Shown piece by piece: positions 1 through 8,040 of a stretch of 64,000 bases of DNA (position 1 is the stretch's first letter; each line of letters opens with the position of its first letter). The DNA lies in NCBI RefSeq assembly GCF_040546765.1, contig NZ_JBEPOK010000001.1, forward strand, positions 992,001 to 1,056,000. The letters run 5' to 3'. Source of the stretch: Arthrobacter sp. OAP107. GTDB taxonomy: Bacteria; Actinomycetota; Actinomycetes; Actinomycetales; Micrococcaceae. A program made the position numbers and the translations under genes. The notes under the pieces are model-generated. The model was not told where the DNA came from. It was given only the letters and a program-made list of their open reading frames with translations, and searched no databases.

Positions 1-486
1 CCGCTGTGGGCCGGCCACCTGGGCCTCGACCCGACGCACGCTTCGCTGGTATACGGGCTCTCCGGCGCGATCGACATGCTGGTCTTCTACCCGGCGGGCA
101 AGGTGATGGACCGGCGCGGGCGGCAGTGGGTGGCCATCCCGTCCACGCTGATCATGGGTGTGGCGCTGGTGCTGATCCCGCTCACCGCCGGATTCACCAG
201 CCTGCTGCTCGTGGCCCTGCTGATCGGCTTCGGCAACGGGATCAGCTCCGGCCTGGTGATGACGCTGGGCGCCGACTTCTCGCCCAACCGTGGCCGCGGG
301 CAGTTCCTGGGCCTGTGGCGGTTCATGGCCGACGCCGGCTCCACCGGCGGTCCCGTGCTTCTCTCCGCGGTGACGGCCGTGGCCTCCCTCGGTGCCGGCG
401 TGACGGCCACGGGGGTACTGGGGTTCGCGGCGGCAGGTGTGTTCGCCGTCGTGCTTCCCAGGCTCAGGCACCGCAGCAATTTCTGA
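1..486 (+). CDS. MFS transporter, C-terminal part (gene begins before the window)
   Basis: The frame is open from base 1 and ends at 486, so only the last 161 residues are present. They contain about four or five hydrophobic membrane segments. A cytoplasmic loop reads GKVMDRRGRQW, the motif-A-like loop that major facilitator proteins repeat between TM8 and TM9. The protein is probably a 12-TM secondary transporter of the inner membrane. The substrate cannot be told from this half. It converges with the next gene, and the 104-bp gap holds a long palindrome that probably terminates both. Confidence 0.8.
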   Translation, partial: PLWAGHLGLDPTHASLVYGLSGAIDMLVFYPAGKVMDRRGRQWVAIPSTLIMGVALVLIPLTAGFTSLLLVALLIGFGNGISSGLVMTLGADFSPNRGRGQFLGLWRFMADAGSTGGPVLLSAVTAVASLGAGVTATGVLGFAAAGVFAVVLPRLRHRSNF

Positions 487-502
487 CGGGTAGCGCCCAA
501 AC

Positions 503-566
503 CTAACTGACTCGCAGTTGTTGTCGTTTTGAGGGCTGAAAACGACAACAACTGCGGGTCAGTTGG
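503..566. repeat. 64-bp palindromic element, copy 1, likely bidirectional terminator
   Basis: Arms 503-530 and 539-566 are 28 nt each and pair at 26 of 28 positions around the 8-nt loop GAGGGCTG. The left arm begins CTAACTGACTCGCAG and ends GTCGTTTT. Two more copies with the same 28+8+28 layout lie at 11364-11427 and 57114-57177. This copy sits between two convergent genes, as expected of a two-way terminator. Confidence 0.85.
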
Positions 567-590
567 GCCGCGAGCGCGGTTGGGGCCCGG

Positions 591-1271
591 CTACATCCCC
601 GCCCAGCGGCGGAGGGTGCTGTTCACGAGGCCGATCAGCACGGCCGTCCACCAGCAGGCCTGTGAGATGCTGAGCGCGATCAGCAAACGCGTGCGCAGCC
701 GGCGGCCCAGTTCGTTGAAGCTTGTTTCCCGGGGAAGTGCGAACATCTTGTGCATGGCCGGGCCGATGCTCAGGCCGTTCAGCATCAGGACGAGTACACA
801 GGCGAGCTTCACGGCAGTCACCGGGTTGGTGATGTCCGGGTGGATGAGCGCGCCCGATGCCAGCAGAAGCGCGAGTCCGCCCCAAATCAGCGGCTTGGTT
901 GCGCGTTCGAGCTTGGGGGATGCGTGCATGTGCACCTTGCCCATGAGCCACAGCAGGCCCAGCCAGTCGACAACAAGGATGGTGCCGAAGGCCAGCACGA
1001 GGGAGAGGATGTGGCCGGCAAGTCCGATGCAGTGCAGTACCGGACCGAACTCCACGAAGTGCCCCACCAGCAGGGACGCGAGCCAGCCTGCGGTGCAGAG
1101 GATGCCCAGCAGGATCAGCCGGATCGTCTGTTTGCGGGGGGTGGCCCTCCTCAGCGCGGCTCGGTTGCGGCGGGCGGGAGCGGCAGGGCGGTGGGGCTGG
1201 TACCTGGGTGCGGAGCTGGTGCCGGTTCGGGTTTCAGGGTGGGTCAAGGTGGTGCGGGTGTCGGCGAACAT
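591..1271 (-). CDS. Conserved integral membrane protein of unknown function
   Basis: 226 residues. The first 45 are basic, proline-rich and probably cytoplasmic. They are followed by hydrophobic segments near residues 49-70, 80-110, 128-145, 155-175 and 195-215. I recognise no catalytic motif. A conserved-looking stretch is GKVHMHASPKLERATKPLIWG, between the second and third segments; such histidine-bearing loops occur in copper or heme membrane proteins, but nothing here proves metal binding. The start is supported by AAAGG about 9 nt upstream. It is transcribed alone toward the palindrome at 503-566. Confidence 0.7.
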   Translation of the reverse strand: MFADTRTTLTHPETRTGTSSAPRYQPHRPAAPARRNRAALRRATPRKQTIRLILLGILCTAGWLASLLVGHFVEFGPVLHCIGLAGHILSLVLAFGTILVVDWLGLLWLMGKVHMHASPKLERATKPLIWGGLALLLASGALIHPDITNPVTAVKLACVLVLMLNGLSIGPAMHKMFALPRETSFNELGRRLRTRLLIALSISQACWWTAVLIGLVNSTLRRWAGM

Positions 1272-1639
1272 AATGCCGGCCTTTCATCACTGTTGTGCTC
1301 CCCTGAATGGTGCCGGGAGCTGGGCTGACCGGAAGTTCCGGACAGCAGGGAATTGCTGGGTTTGGTTGGGGGATTAATTTAGGAGCCGGGAGCGGCTGGC
1401 GCGCTGCAATGAAGGGCGCAGGCTCCTGGAGCTTGCGGCTCCAGGGGGAGTCTCGGTCGACCTAAATGAATACGATACAGGTTGATTTACGGATAAAGCA
1501 AAGAAAGAGTTATCTGTTCGTTGCCGTGTCGGTGCCATATCTGGCTCGGCAATCGTGTAATGGAGCCACTGCAAACGCGCCTCCTGCTTGAGTGCAAAAG
1601 GCCCGAAGCGAAGGCTTTCGCCCCCGCGTAGACCGCGTC
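1272..1639. other. Gene-free interval with one hairpin
   Basis: 368 bases without a convincing gene. A hairpin at 1426-1444 (CTGGAGC, loop TTGCG, GCTCCAG) could end the leftward unit 2517-1640. A noticeably A+T-rich patch at about 1463-1515 probably carries the promoter of the gene ending at 591. CCGGAAGTTCCGG near 1330 is a 13-bp palindrome just upstream of that gene. The reverse-strand reading frame across 1374-1574 has no ribosome site and unlikely composition. Confidence 0.5.
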
Positions 1640-2200
1640 CTAATCGTTCGAGCCGTGGCCGCCGCCGTCGTCGCCGGGCCCGGACCCGCTGCCCTGTTTT
1701 CCCTTGTCATCGCCCGGTTCCATTGCCGCGCCAAGGCCGCCTTTGTCGTCGCCAGGCTGGGCGGATACGACGGCGGGGCCGGCGTCGGACTGGGAACCGG
1801 CAGTGTCCTCGGGGTGGGACCCGCCAGGCCCGGCGTCGGGTTGGAAAGGGGCGGCGCCAGCGGGCTGGGACTTGGCGGGTCCGGCGTTGGACTTTTTGGT
1901 AACAGTGCCGGTTTTGCGTCCGCCCTTGTGGTTCCCGGATTCCGGCTTGCCGACAGTCTTCGCGGGTGCGGGAGCTGTGGTGCCGCCGTCGACCCTGGGG
2001 GTGACGTTCGGCACCGCTTTCGCGCTGATGGCGACGGCCGGGGCCGGAGAATTGCCGGTGTTGCTCGGCAGGAGGATCCTGTTCGCATTGCCGGTGCCCG
2101 CCGGTGCGGTGTTCAGAACATGCGTGTTGACGGCGAGCGCGGCGGATCCGGTCACGAGGATCCCGGCCACGGATAGCGCGACGACCGCTCTGGCTCTCAT
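1640..2200 (-). CDS. Secreted, disordered Pro/Gly/Ala-rich protein
   Basis: 186 residues with a classical signal peptide (basic start MRARAV, hydrophobic core to about residue 23, Ala-x-Ala region). The rest is low complexity and rich in Pro, Ala, Gly, Asp and Lys, with no folded domain. The tail holds repeated PGDDKG and PGDDGG blocks that could bind divalent cations or cell-wall polymers; this is speculation. Its ATG overlaps the stop of the upstream gene by ATGA (2197-2200), so the two are translationally coupled. A similar pairing occurs at 13392-14181. Confidence 0.75.
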   Translation of the reverse strand: MRARAVVALSVAGILVTGSAALAVNTHVLNTAPAGTGNANRILLPSNTGNSPAPAVAISAKAVPNVTPRVDGGTTAPAPAKTVGKPESGNHKGGRKTGTVTKKSNAGPAKSQPAGAAPFQPDAGPGGSHPEDTAGSQSDAGPAVVSAQPGDDKGGLGAAMEPGDDKGKQGSGSGPGDDGGGHGSND

Positions 2201-2517
2201 GGACGTCCTCCGTCTTGGATCTCGTTCAAATGTGCCAGCATGGCCTGTTCGGGGTGTCCGGGATGTTCGGAGATGTGCCTGAGCAGCGAGAGCCGGGTCG
2301 TCGAGTCCAGGTTTTCATCGCCGAGGATCTCGCCGATGAGCCGCATCAGTTGGCGTTGCAGTATTCCGCCTTGGGGTGGCCGCTGGGCTGGCCGGTGGCC
2401 GACCCGGGGCTGGTCAGGAACTGCTGCGGGGTCGCCGGCTGCGTGCCGGGCAGGCAACCTCTCCGGGGTGGGGGACTGCCAATGGCTGTCACCGCGTGAG
2501 TACGGGTCCGGGCTCAT
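2197..2517 (-). CDS. Small helical protein with HPGHPEQA motif (copy A)
   Basis: 106 residues. The first 55 are polar and Pro/Arg-rich. The last 50 look like a compact helical domain ending LLRH-x3-HPGHPEQAMLAHL. The same C-terminal pattern is found in the protein at 13392-13709, so these are paralogs. I do not recognise a named family. The start at 2517 is chosen because GGTGGAAGG lies 11-12 nt upstream; a longer frame to 2685 has no such site and reads as noise. No signal peptide or membrane segment is seen, so it is probably cytoplasmic. It is first in a two-gene unit with the secreted protein at 1640-2200. Confidence 0.7.
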   Translation of the reverse strand: MSPDPYSRGDSHWQSPTPERLPARHAAGDPAAVPDQPRVGHRPAQRPPQGGILQRQLMRLIGEILGDENLDSTTRLSLLRHISEHPGHPEQAMLAHLNEIQDGGRP

Positions 2518-2942
2518 GATCGTATTTACCTTCCACCTGCGCCGCCCCGCGGGCCCTTCCGGCATGCGCTGAGACCGGCGGCGTTGCCGGCAATCCCTCT
2601 GTGTTAAAGGGAATGCCGTCTGCCGGTATTGTTCCGCTGCTGCATGGTGGATTTGCTGGTGAACCTTGGAGTCCTGAGGAGGCAAGGTCCCCCCAGCCGG
2701 AAGGTGCGCCAGCAGTGCGCGGCGGCGCGGTGCAGCTGGTGGGTTGGGGGTCTGCGTTCCCCAAGGTTAAACGGGATTTTCCTAGGAACGGCTGGGACGA
2801 TCTTTCCATCTGGTCCGACGCCACAGCCGCGAGTGGTCGTTTAGCCAGCTGGCCGGCCCGGCATTGCACCCCCTGACATGCCGGGCCGGCGACCCACAAA
2901 CTCCTGGCCGCCCGCCGTCGTACTCCTGTGCCGCCGGATGCC
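2518..2942. other. Gene-free interval
   Basis: 425 bases between two leftward units. It holds the terminator at 2852-2890 and presumably the promoter of the 2517 gene. An inverted GTTCC/GGAAC pair (about 2757-2762 and 2786-2791) flanks a TTAAAC stretch and might be regulatory. No gene is supported here. Confidence 0.4.
2852..2890 (-). terminator. Terminator after the LacI gene
   Basis: Perfect 13-bp stem GCCGGCCCGGCAT / ATGCCGGGCCGGC (2852-2864 and 2878-2890) with a 13-nt loop, 52 bp past the stop at 2943. There is no clear U-tract, as is common in high-GC actinobacteria. Confidence 0.65.
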
Positions 2943-3986
2943 CTACCTTTGTCCGGGTTTTCCTTGAAAATGTACAGGTCCTCCGCTGGACTGGCGGGGA
3001 ATCAGCGTTGGCATGGCCCGGCGTATGTGCGGCTCCACAGCCGGGTTGACGATGAGGTCGATGGCCGTAGCTGCGATCTGGTCCAGGGGGACCCTGACGG
3101 AAGTCAGGGGGGTGGGGAGCCGGGCCGACAGGGGGGTGTCGTTGTAGCCGACGAGGGCCAGGTCATCGGCGATGGTGATGCCGTGATGGTGGGCTGCTGC
3201 CATGACGCCCATGGCGATATTGTCGTTGGCCGCGAATATTGCCGTGGGGCGCTTTCTTGAGTGGCCCGCCAGCAGCGTTTCGCCTGCTGAGTACCCGTTT
3301 TCGATGCCGTAGCCGGCGGCGATCAGCCATTCCTTTCGCGGCTTGATCCCTGCTTCATCGAATGCCTTGCGGGCCCCTTGGAGGCGGGCGGTTCCGGTCG
3401 AGGTGAAGTCGGGCCCCGTGACCACGGCGATGTCGCGGTGGCCCAGGTCAATCAGGTGGCGCACGGCCAGGTATCCGCCCACCTCGTCGTCGCCGATTGC
3501 CGAGGGGCTCTCGCCGTCGGTGCGCAGGACCAGGGCATGAGCCACGCCGCGTTGGCGCAGGAGCCGGGGCAGTTCGTCGTCGAGGCGGGCCGTGGCAAGG
3601 ATAAGCCCGTCAACGTTCCTGCCCAGGAGTGTCTCAGCGGCCCGCCGTTCGTCGTCAGGGTCATCGCCGCTGGTGGCCACCATGGCAAAGTAGCCGCGGC
3701 CGGCGGCAGCGCGTTCGAGTGCCTCGAACATCAGTGCCATCACGGTGTCGCTGAGCCGGGGCACCAGCACTCCGAGGGTGCGGGTTTCTCCGCGGCGGAG
3801 GCTGGACGCGAACGAATTGCGCCGGTAACCCAGCTGCTCGGCCACCTTGCGGACGTGCGCTGCTGCGGCCGACTTGGGTGCGTTGCCGCGTTCGTCGAGC
3901 GCGCGGCTTGCTGTGGACACGCTGACTCCGCTGGCTGCCGCGACGTCCCGCAGGGTGACGGGCGTGCCTGGTGCCACCGGTTCCAT
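2943..3986 (-). CDS. LacI-family transcriptional regulator
   Basis: 347 residues, the normal LacI length. The N-terminal helix-turn-helix is at residues 10-33 (LRDVAAASGVSVSTASRAL), followed by the hinge and a periplasmic-binding-protein-like effector domain with typical signatures such as HLIDLGHRDIAVVTGP and IFAANDNIAMGVM. The start has AGGAG at a good distance. It is divergent from the DapA-family gene and MFS gene, and a two-box palindrome at 4078-4105 lies between them. It therefore probably represses that pair and perhaps itself. The ligand is unknown and is likely the sugar acid or amino-sugar acid handled by the neighbours. Confidence 0.9.
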   Translation of the reverse strand: MEPVAPGTPVTLRDVAAASGVSVSTASRALDERGNAPKSAAAAHVRKVAEQLGYRRNSFASSLRRGETRTLGVLVPRLSDTVMALMFEALERAAAGRGYFAMVATSGDDPDDERRAAETLLGRNVDGLILATARLDDELPRLLRQRGVAHALVLRTDGESPSAIGDDEVGGYLAVRHLIDLGHRDIAVVTGPDFTSTGTARLQGARKAFDEAGIKPRKEWLIAAGYGIENGYSAGETLLAGHSRKRPTAIFAANDNIAMGVMAAAHHHGITIADDLALVGYNDTPLSARLPTPLTSVRVPLDQIAATAIDLIVNPAVEPHIRRAMPTLIPRQSSGGPVHFQGKPGQR

Positions 3987-4049
3987 ATGGTTACTCCTGT
4001 TCAGAGTGGGTTAGGAAACACTCTATTTCCTCCTTTCGGAAATCAGGTC

Positions 4050-4105
4050 TTGACAGTGAGTTGAGACACGTCGCAGAATGAAAACGTTCCCGCAAACGTT
4101 TTCAT
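4050..4105 (+). promoter_or_regulatory. Promoter and LacI-type operator of the aldolase-MFS unit
   Basis: TTGACA at 4050-4055, an 18-nt spacer and CAGAAT at 4074-4079 form a reasonable promoter. An inverted repeat ATGAAAACGTT / AACGTTTTCAT (4078-4088 and 4095-4105, 6-nt spacer) overlaps the -10 and the start point. Each arm contains an AACGTT core with the central CG typical of LacI operators, so it may be two side-by-side sites. The position predicts repression by blocking polymerase. Confidence 0.7.
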
Positions 4106-4146
4106 ATGACAGCGGGGCTACCATCAAGACAACAGAGGAAGCTCTC

Positions 4147-5082
4147 ATGACCATCGATCTTCGCGGGCTCGTTCCCGCACCTGTAACGCCGTTCAACCGT
4201 GACGGCAGTGTGGACGTCGACGCGATCCACCGCCTGGGCGGCTGGCTGGCCAGCGTTGAAGGGGTCAAGGGCCTGGTGGTCCTCGGACACGCAGGCGAGG
4301 GGACGTTCCTGACGCAGGACGAGCAGGCCCTGGTGATCCGCGAGTTCAAGAACGCCGTCAACGGGGAGCTGCCGATCATCGCCGGCATCACCGGTGAAGG
4401 CAACACCGTGGCGGCCCTGGAAGCGCAGCGCGCCGTCGAAGCCGGTGCTTCTGCGGGCTTGGTGTACCCGTCGCACGGCTGGCTCCGGTTCGGGTACCAG
4501 AAGGGCGCCCCGCAGACCCGGTACCAGGAAATATACGAAACCTCCGGCCTGCCGCTGATCCTTTTCCAGTACCCGGACGCCACCAAGGCCACCTACGACC
4601 TGGAAACCCAGCTGGAAATCGCCGGCCAGGAAGGCGTCTTCGCCACCAAGAACGGCGTCCGCAACATGAAGCGCTGGGACACCGAAATCCCCGTGCTGCG
4701 CGAGACCTACCCGGACCTGCAGATCCTCACCTGCCACGACGAGTACCTGCTGCACACCATGTTCGACGTCGACGGCGCCCTGGTGGGCTACGGCGGGCTC
4801 GCGCCTGAGCCGCTGGTGGAGCTGATCGCGGCCGGCAAGGCCAAGGACTATGCGGCAGCCCGCGCCATCCACGACCGTCTCCTGCCGGTGACCAAGAACG
4901 TCTACCACCGCGGCTCCCACATGGAAGGCACCGTCGCCCTCAAGGAAGGACTCGTGGCCCGCGGCATCCTCGAGCACGCCACCGTACGCCCGCCGCTGCT
5001 TCCCCTGGCAGAAGGCGCCGGCGACGAAATCGCGCTGGCCCTCCAGTCCGCCAACCTGGGCAGCGTCACCGCCACCGTGTGA
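4147..5082 (+). CDS. Dihydrodipicolinate synthase/N-acetylneuraminate lyase family protein
   Basis: 311 residues forming a single (beta/alpha)8 aldolase domain of the DapA/NanA type. Members form a Schiff base with a 2-oxo acid and carry out aldol cleavage, condensation or dehydration. The expected Tyr lies in FQYPD and the Schiff-base Lys in FATKNGVRN. The substrate loop GHAGEGTFL replaces the GTTGE of true DapA, so this is more likely catabolic than lysine biosynthesis. The start is 4147, with AGAGGAA about 6 nt upstream; a longer frame from 4078 begins inside the operator. Placement beside a LacI regulator and an MFS carrier suggests uptake and breakdown of a sugar acid or amino-sugar acid. 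Confidence 0.85.
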   Translation: MTIDLRGLVPAPVTPFNRDGSVDVDAIHRLGGWLASVEGVKGLVVLGHAGEGTFLTQDEQALVIREFKNAVNGELPIIAGITGEGNTVAALEAQRAVEAGASAGLVYPSHGWLRFGYQKGAPQTRYQEIYETSGLPLILFQYPDATKATYDLETQLEIAGQEGVFATKNGVRNMKRWDTEIPVLRETYPDLQILTCHDEYLLHTMFDVDGALVGYGGLAPEPLVELIAAGKAKDYAAARAIHDRLLPVTKNVYHRGSHMEGTVALKEGLVARGILEHATVRPPLLPLAEGAGDEIALALQSANLGSVTATV

Positions 5083-5094
5083 TCTCCGGATCCC

Positions 5095-5127
5095 GTGGGA
5101 TGGCGGGCCCCGGGCCCGCCATCCCAC
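5095..5127 (+). terminator. Intercistronic hairpin
   Basis: GTGGGATGGCGGGCCC (5095-5110) and its exact complement (5112-5127) face each other across one base, so the real stem is about 14 bp with a tight loop. It lies 13 bp after the lyase stop and 72 bp before the MFS start. It could terminate partially, giving less MFS than lyase message. Confidence 0.65.
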
Positions 5128-5198
5128 CCCAAGATTTTCCATCTCCACTCTTGGTCAATGAGGACCCCAGCATCGCAGCTGGAGAAGGAGGACTCGCA

Positions 5199-6596
5199 AT
5201 GCGCGAGCCAAACAACACAGCAACCATGGCCGACGGTTCACAGGCCGGCAGATTCAACGCCGAGCTAGTGGCCAGGCTCGAACGGCTGCCGCTCACGCGA
5301 CGGCTGACCCTGATCCGCGTGATCATCGGTTCAGCAACCTTTTTCGACGCCTACACTGTCCTGGCGATTGCCTTCGCAATGCCGCAACTGGCTTCCGAAT
5401 GGCACCTGAGCGCCGGCGAGATCGGGATGATCCTCTCCGCCGGCTACGTGGGCCAGATTTTCGGGTCCCTGTTCTTCGGGAATTTGGCCGAGAGGATCGG
5501 GCGCCTGCCGGTCCTGCTCATCACCATCCTGCTCTTCGTGTCCATGGACATCGCCTGCCTCTTTGCCTGGGGCGCCGGGTCCATGATCCTCTTCCGGTTC
5601 CTGCAGGGCATCGGCACCGGCGGCGAGGTCCCCGTCGCCAGCGCGTACATCAACGAATTCGTCGGCGCGAAGAAGCGCGGCCGGTTCTTCCTCCTGTACG
5701 AGGTGATCTTCCCCGTCGGCCTCATGTTCGCAGGCATCGCAGGCTACTTCCTGGTGCCGGTGTTCGGATGGAAGGCGATGTTCATCGTCGGCCTCGTCCC
5801 GGCCATCCTCACCATCCCCATGCGGGCACTGATGCCCGAATCACCCCGCTGGCTCGCCTCCAAGGGCCGCATTCAAAAGGCCGACGCGGTGGTCGCCATG
5901 CTCGAAAACGAGGCAGTCAAAGCCGGCCACACGCTGTCCGAACCTGTCGTACGCCCCGTGGACCCCAAGGCCACAGCGCGCTCCGGCTGGCGGGAACTCT
6001 TCACGGGCATCTACCGCAAGCGCACCTTCACCATCTGGCTGCTGTGGATCTGCGTCTACATGGTCAACAACGGCCTCGTCACTTGGCTGCCCACACTGTA
6101 CAAGCAGACGTTCAACCTGCCCCTGCAAACCAGCCTCGCCTACGGCTGGGTCACTTCCGCTGTCGGAGTCGTGGCGTCCATCCTGTGCGCCCTGCTGATC
6201 GACCGCGTCGGCCGCAAGCGCTGGTACTCGGTGGCGTTCCTGGCCTCCACGGTCCCGCTCATCGTGCTCACAGCGCTGGGTGCCGTCTCGGCTACGCAGG
6301 TCGTTGTGTTCGCCAGCATCGCCTACGCCATCCTCCAGACGATCTCGTTCTCCCTGTACCTCTACTCCGCCGAGCTCTACCCGACGCGCCTCCGCGCCAT
6401 CGGCACCGGCTTCGGCAGTGCCTGGCTCCGCGCCGGCTCCGCGATCGGTCCGGTACTCGTGGGATGGATCGTCGACAACTTCGGCATCAGCTACGTCTTC
6501 ACCGTCTTCGCCGCTGTGGCCCTGATCGGCGGGATCATCACCATCGTCTTTGCCATCGAAACCAAGGGGCGGGTCCTCGAAGAACTCTCACCCTGA
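5199..6596 (+). CDS. MFS transporter, sugar-porter-like
   Basis: 465 residues with twelve predicted membrane segments, the first from about residue 21. Motif A appears in both halves (GNLAERIGRLPVL and IDRVGRKRW). The central-loop signature PESPRWLASKGR after TM6 and the C-terminal ETKGR are typical of the sugar/metabolite:H+ symporter group. Start 5199 is chosen because GGAGAAGGAGG sits 7 nt upstream. It follows the lyase gene in the same direction, so it probably imports the lyase pathway's substrate. Confidence 0.88.
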   Translation: MREPNNTATMADGSQAGRFNAELVARLERLPLTRRLTLIRVIIGSATFFDAYTVLAIAFAMPQLASEWHLSAGEIGMILSAGYVGQIFGSLFFGNLAERIGRLPVLLITILLFVSMDIACLFAWGAGSMILFRFLQGIGTGGEVPVASAYINEFVGAKKRGRFFLLYEVIFPVGLMFAGIAGYFLVPVFGWKAMFIVGLVPAILTIPMRALMPESPRWLASKGRIQKADAVVAMLENEAVKAGHTLSEPVVRPVDPKATARSGWRELFTGIYRKRTFTIWLLWICVYMVNNGLVTWLPTLYKQTFNLPLQTSLAYGWVTSAVGVVASILCALLIDRVGRKRWYSVAFLASTVPLIVLTALGAVSATQVVVFASIAYAILQTISFSLYLYSAELYPTRLRAIGTGFGSAWLRAGSAIGPVLVGWIVDNFGISYVFTVFAAVALIGGIITIVFAIETKGRVLEELSP

Positions 6597-6723
6597 CGGT
6601 CTTTCAAACCATGGGCAATTTCCGGAACCGGTTAACCGGGAGGAAAGGCGGCCTGGACTCAGGGAGTCCGGGTCGCCTTCCGGTTGCCAGCCGCACGCCG
6701 TCGTACCTCAGAAGAGTCCTGCG

Positions 6724-7845
6724 TCAGAACATGCGGCCCACAACCGCCTGGGTGAGCTGCCGGATGATGGTGGTCTGCACCGGGATTTCCGCGACGCTGG
6801 CACCCAGCGAGTACACCACGAAGGCGTATGCGCGCTGGCCCTGGACCAGGATGCTCGCGTCGTGCAGATTCCCGTTCAGCAGCCCGTACTTATGGAAAAC
6901 GGTGATGCCCGGGGGCACCGCAGCGGGGATCAGGGTCTCGTAGTTCGTGTTCTGCATGTAGGACAGCAGTTCGGCGGTGTGGGCCGGGCTGAGCAGCCGA
7001 CCCGTGTAGAGCAGCGTCAGAATCCTGGCCGTTTCCGCCGCGGACAGCGTGTTGAAGGTCCTGTCGTACGCAATGCCGAGCGACGCCGCGTAATCATGGA
7101 TCCCCTGGCGCCCGATGGGGCCGAGGACCAGGGCCCAGGACGTGTTGTTGCTCTGCTGGATCATCTGCCGGATCTGAAAGGCAGCGGTCTGGCCGCCCAT
7201 CGGCGTGGCCAGTGACAGGACCCCCGCCTCGGCCAGATGGTAGTACGCGGCCGCGGCAAGGATCTTGCCGGTGCTGGCCGCCACGAACTTCTCGCGGACG
7301 CCGTACTGGCGGACAACGCCGTCGGACATGTCAATGAGGGCAACCCCCAGCTGGTACCGGCTGTTGACCGCAATGATGGCGTTGAGCTGTTCCTCGAGCG
7401 TGGCGTCGGCGGGCGCCGCCGGCGGCGGCGCCGGGCGGGGTGGCGGTGGCGCGGGTGCCGCCTTGGGTTTTGGCGCGGCTGGTGCCGGGGTGGGGCGGAC
7501 GACGGCGGCGGGCTGGGAAGGTGCCGCCCGCTTGGTGGCCGTGGCTTTGGGTTTGGCAGGCCTCGCAGGGTGGGGGACCGGCGTCGTGGCTTGCCGGACC
7601 GGCTTGGTTGCCGCCGGTGCCGGGGTCTTGGAGGGGGAGGGCGTCCCCGCCGGCTCAGCCCGTGATGGCACAGGCGGCGGCGCCACGGCTGACCCGTAGG
7701 CAGTGGTTGCCGTCAGTAGCATCGCGGTGCAGAGGATCAGGAGCCGGCCGCGCCGGTCTGCAGGCCAGGGAACTGTCCGGGTGGTTGCTGCTTTGCCAGG
7801 CCGGTGGCGGCTGCGGGCGCGGTGCCGGCCGCGGCCCCCGCTCAT
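6724..7845 (-). CDS. Membrane-anchored serine hydrolase of the class A beta-lactamase fold
   Basis: 373 residues. A basic N-terminus leads into a membrane segment or uncleaved signal at about 33-52. A Pro/Ala/Lys linker to residue 145 could span the cell wall. The C-terminal domain has the active-site triad motifs: Ser191-x-x-Lys194 in ASTGK, SNN at 232-234 in place of SDN, and HKYG at 318-321 in place of KTG. The Glu166 loop typical of true beta-lactamases is not obvious, so it may be a penicillin-binding-like hydrolase rather than a resistance enzyme. Monocistronic. Confidence 0.8.
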   Translation of the reverse strand: MSGGRGRHRARSRHRPGKAATTRTVPWPADRRGRLLILCTAMLLTATTAYGSAVAPPPVPSRAEPAGTPSPSKTPAPAATKPVRQATTPVPHPARPAKPKATATKRAAPSQPAAVVRPTPAPAAPKPKAAPAPPPPRPAPPPAAPADATLEEQLNAIIAVNSRYQLGVALIDMSDGVVRQYGVREKFVAASTGKILAAAAYYHLAEAGVLSLATPMGGQTAAFQIRQMIQQSNNTSWALVLGPIGRQGIHDYAASLGIAYDRTFNTLSAAETARILTLLYTGRLLSPAHTAELLSYMQNTNYETLIPAAVPPGITVFHKYGLLNGNLHDASILVQGQRAYAFVVYSLGASVAEIPVQTTIIRQLTQAVVGRMF

Positions 7846-8040
7846 TGCCCGGGCCTCATAGTCCGGACCTCATGACCCAGTCCGTAAAATGTGTAGCGAC
7901 TGCCACTCGCCTCACCCCAATTCGTCTGCCGCCTTCGTTAGGGGCGGCATACGGCCACGCTGGCACTCGCAGGTTGGGAAAAGGTGGGGCTCTGGCCGGG
8001 AAACAGTTGACCTAGGCCACCAAAATGGGGGATGGTCCGG

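Noticed and set aside
1374..1574. 66-residue reverse-strand gene between 1374 and 1574
   Set aside because: No ribosome site, ends in a hairpin, and its composition resembles translated non-coding DNA.
5095..5127. Riboswitch between lyase and MFS genes
   Set aside because: The structure is a single perfect hairpin without a conserved aptamer core; a partial terminator is enough.
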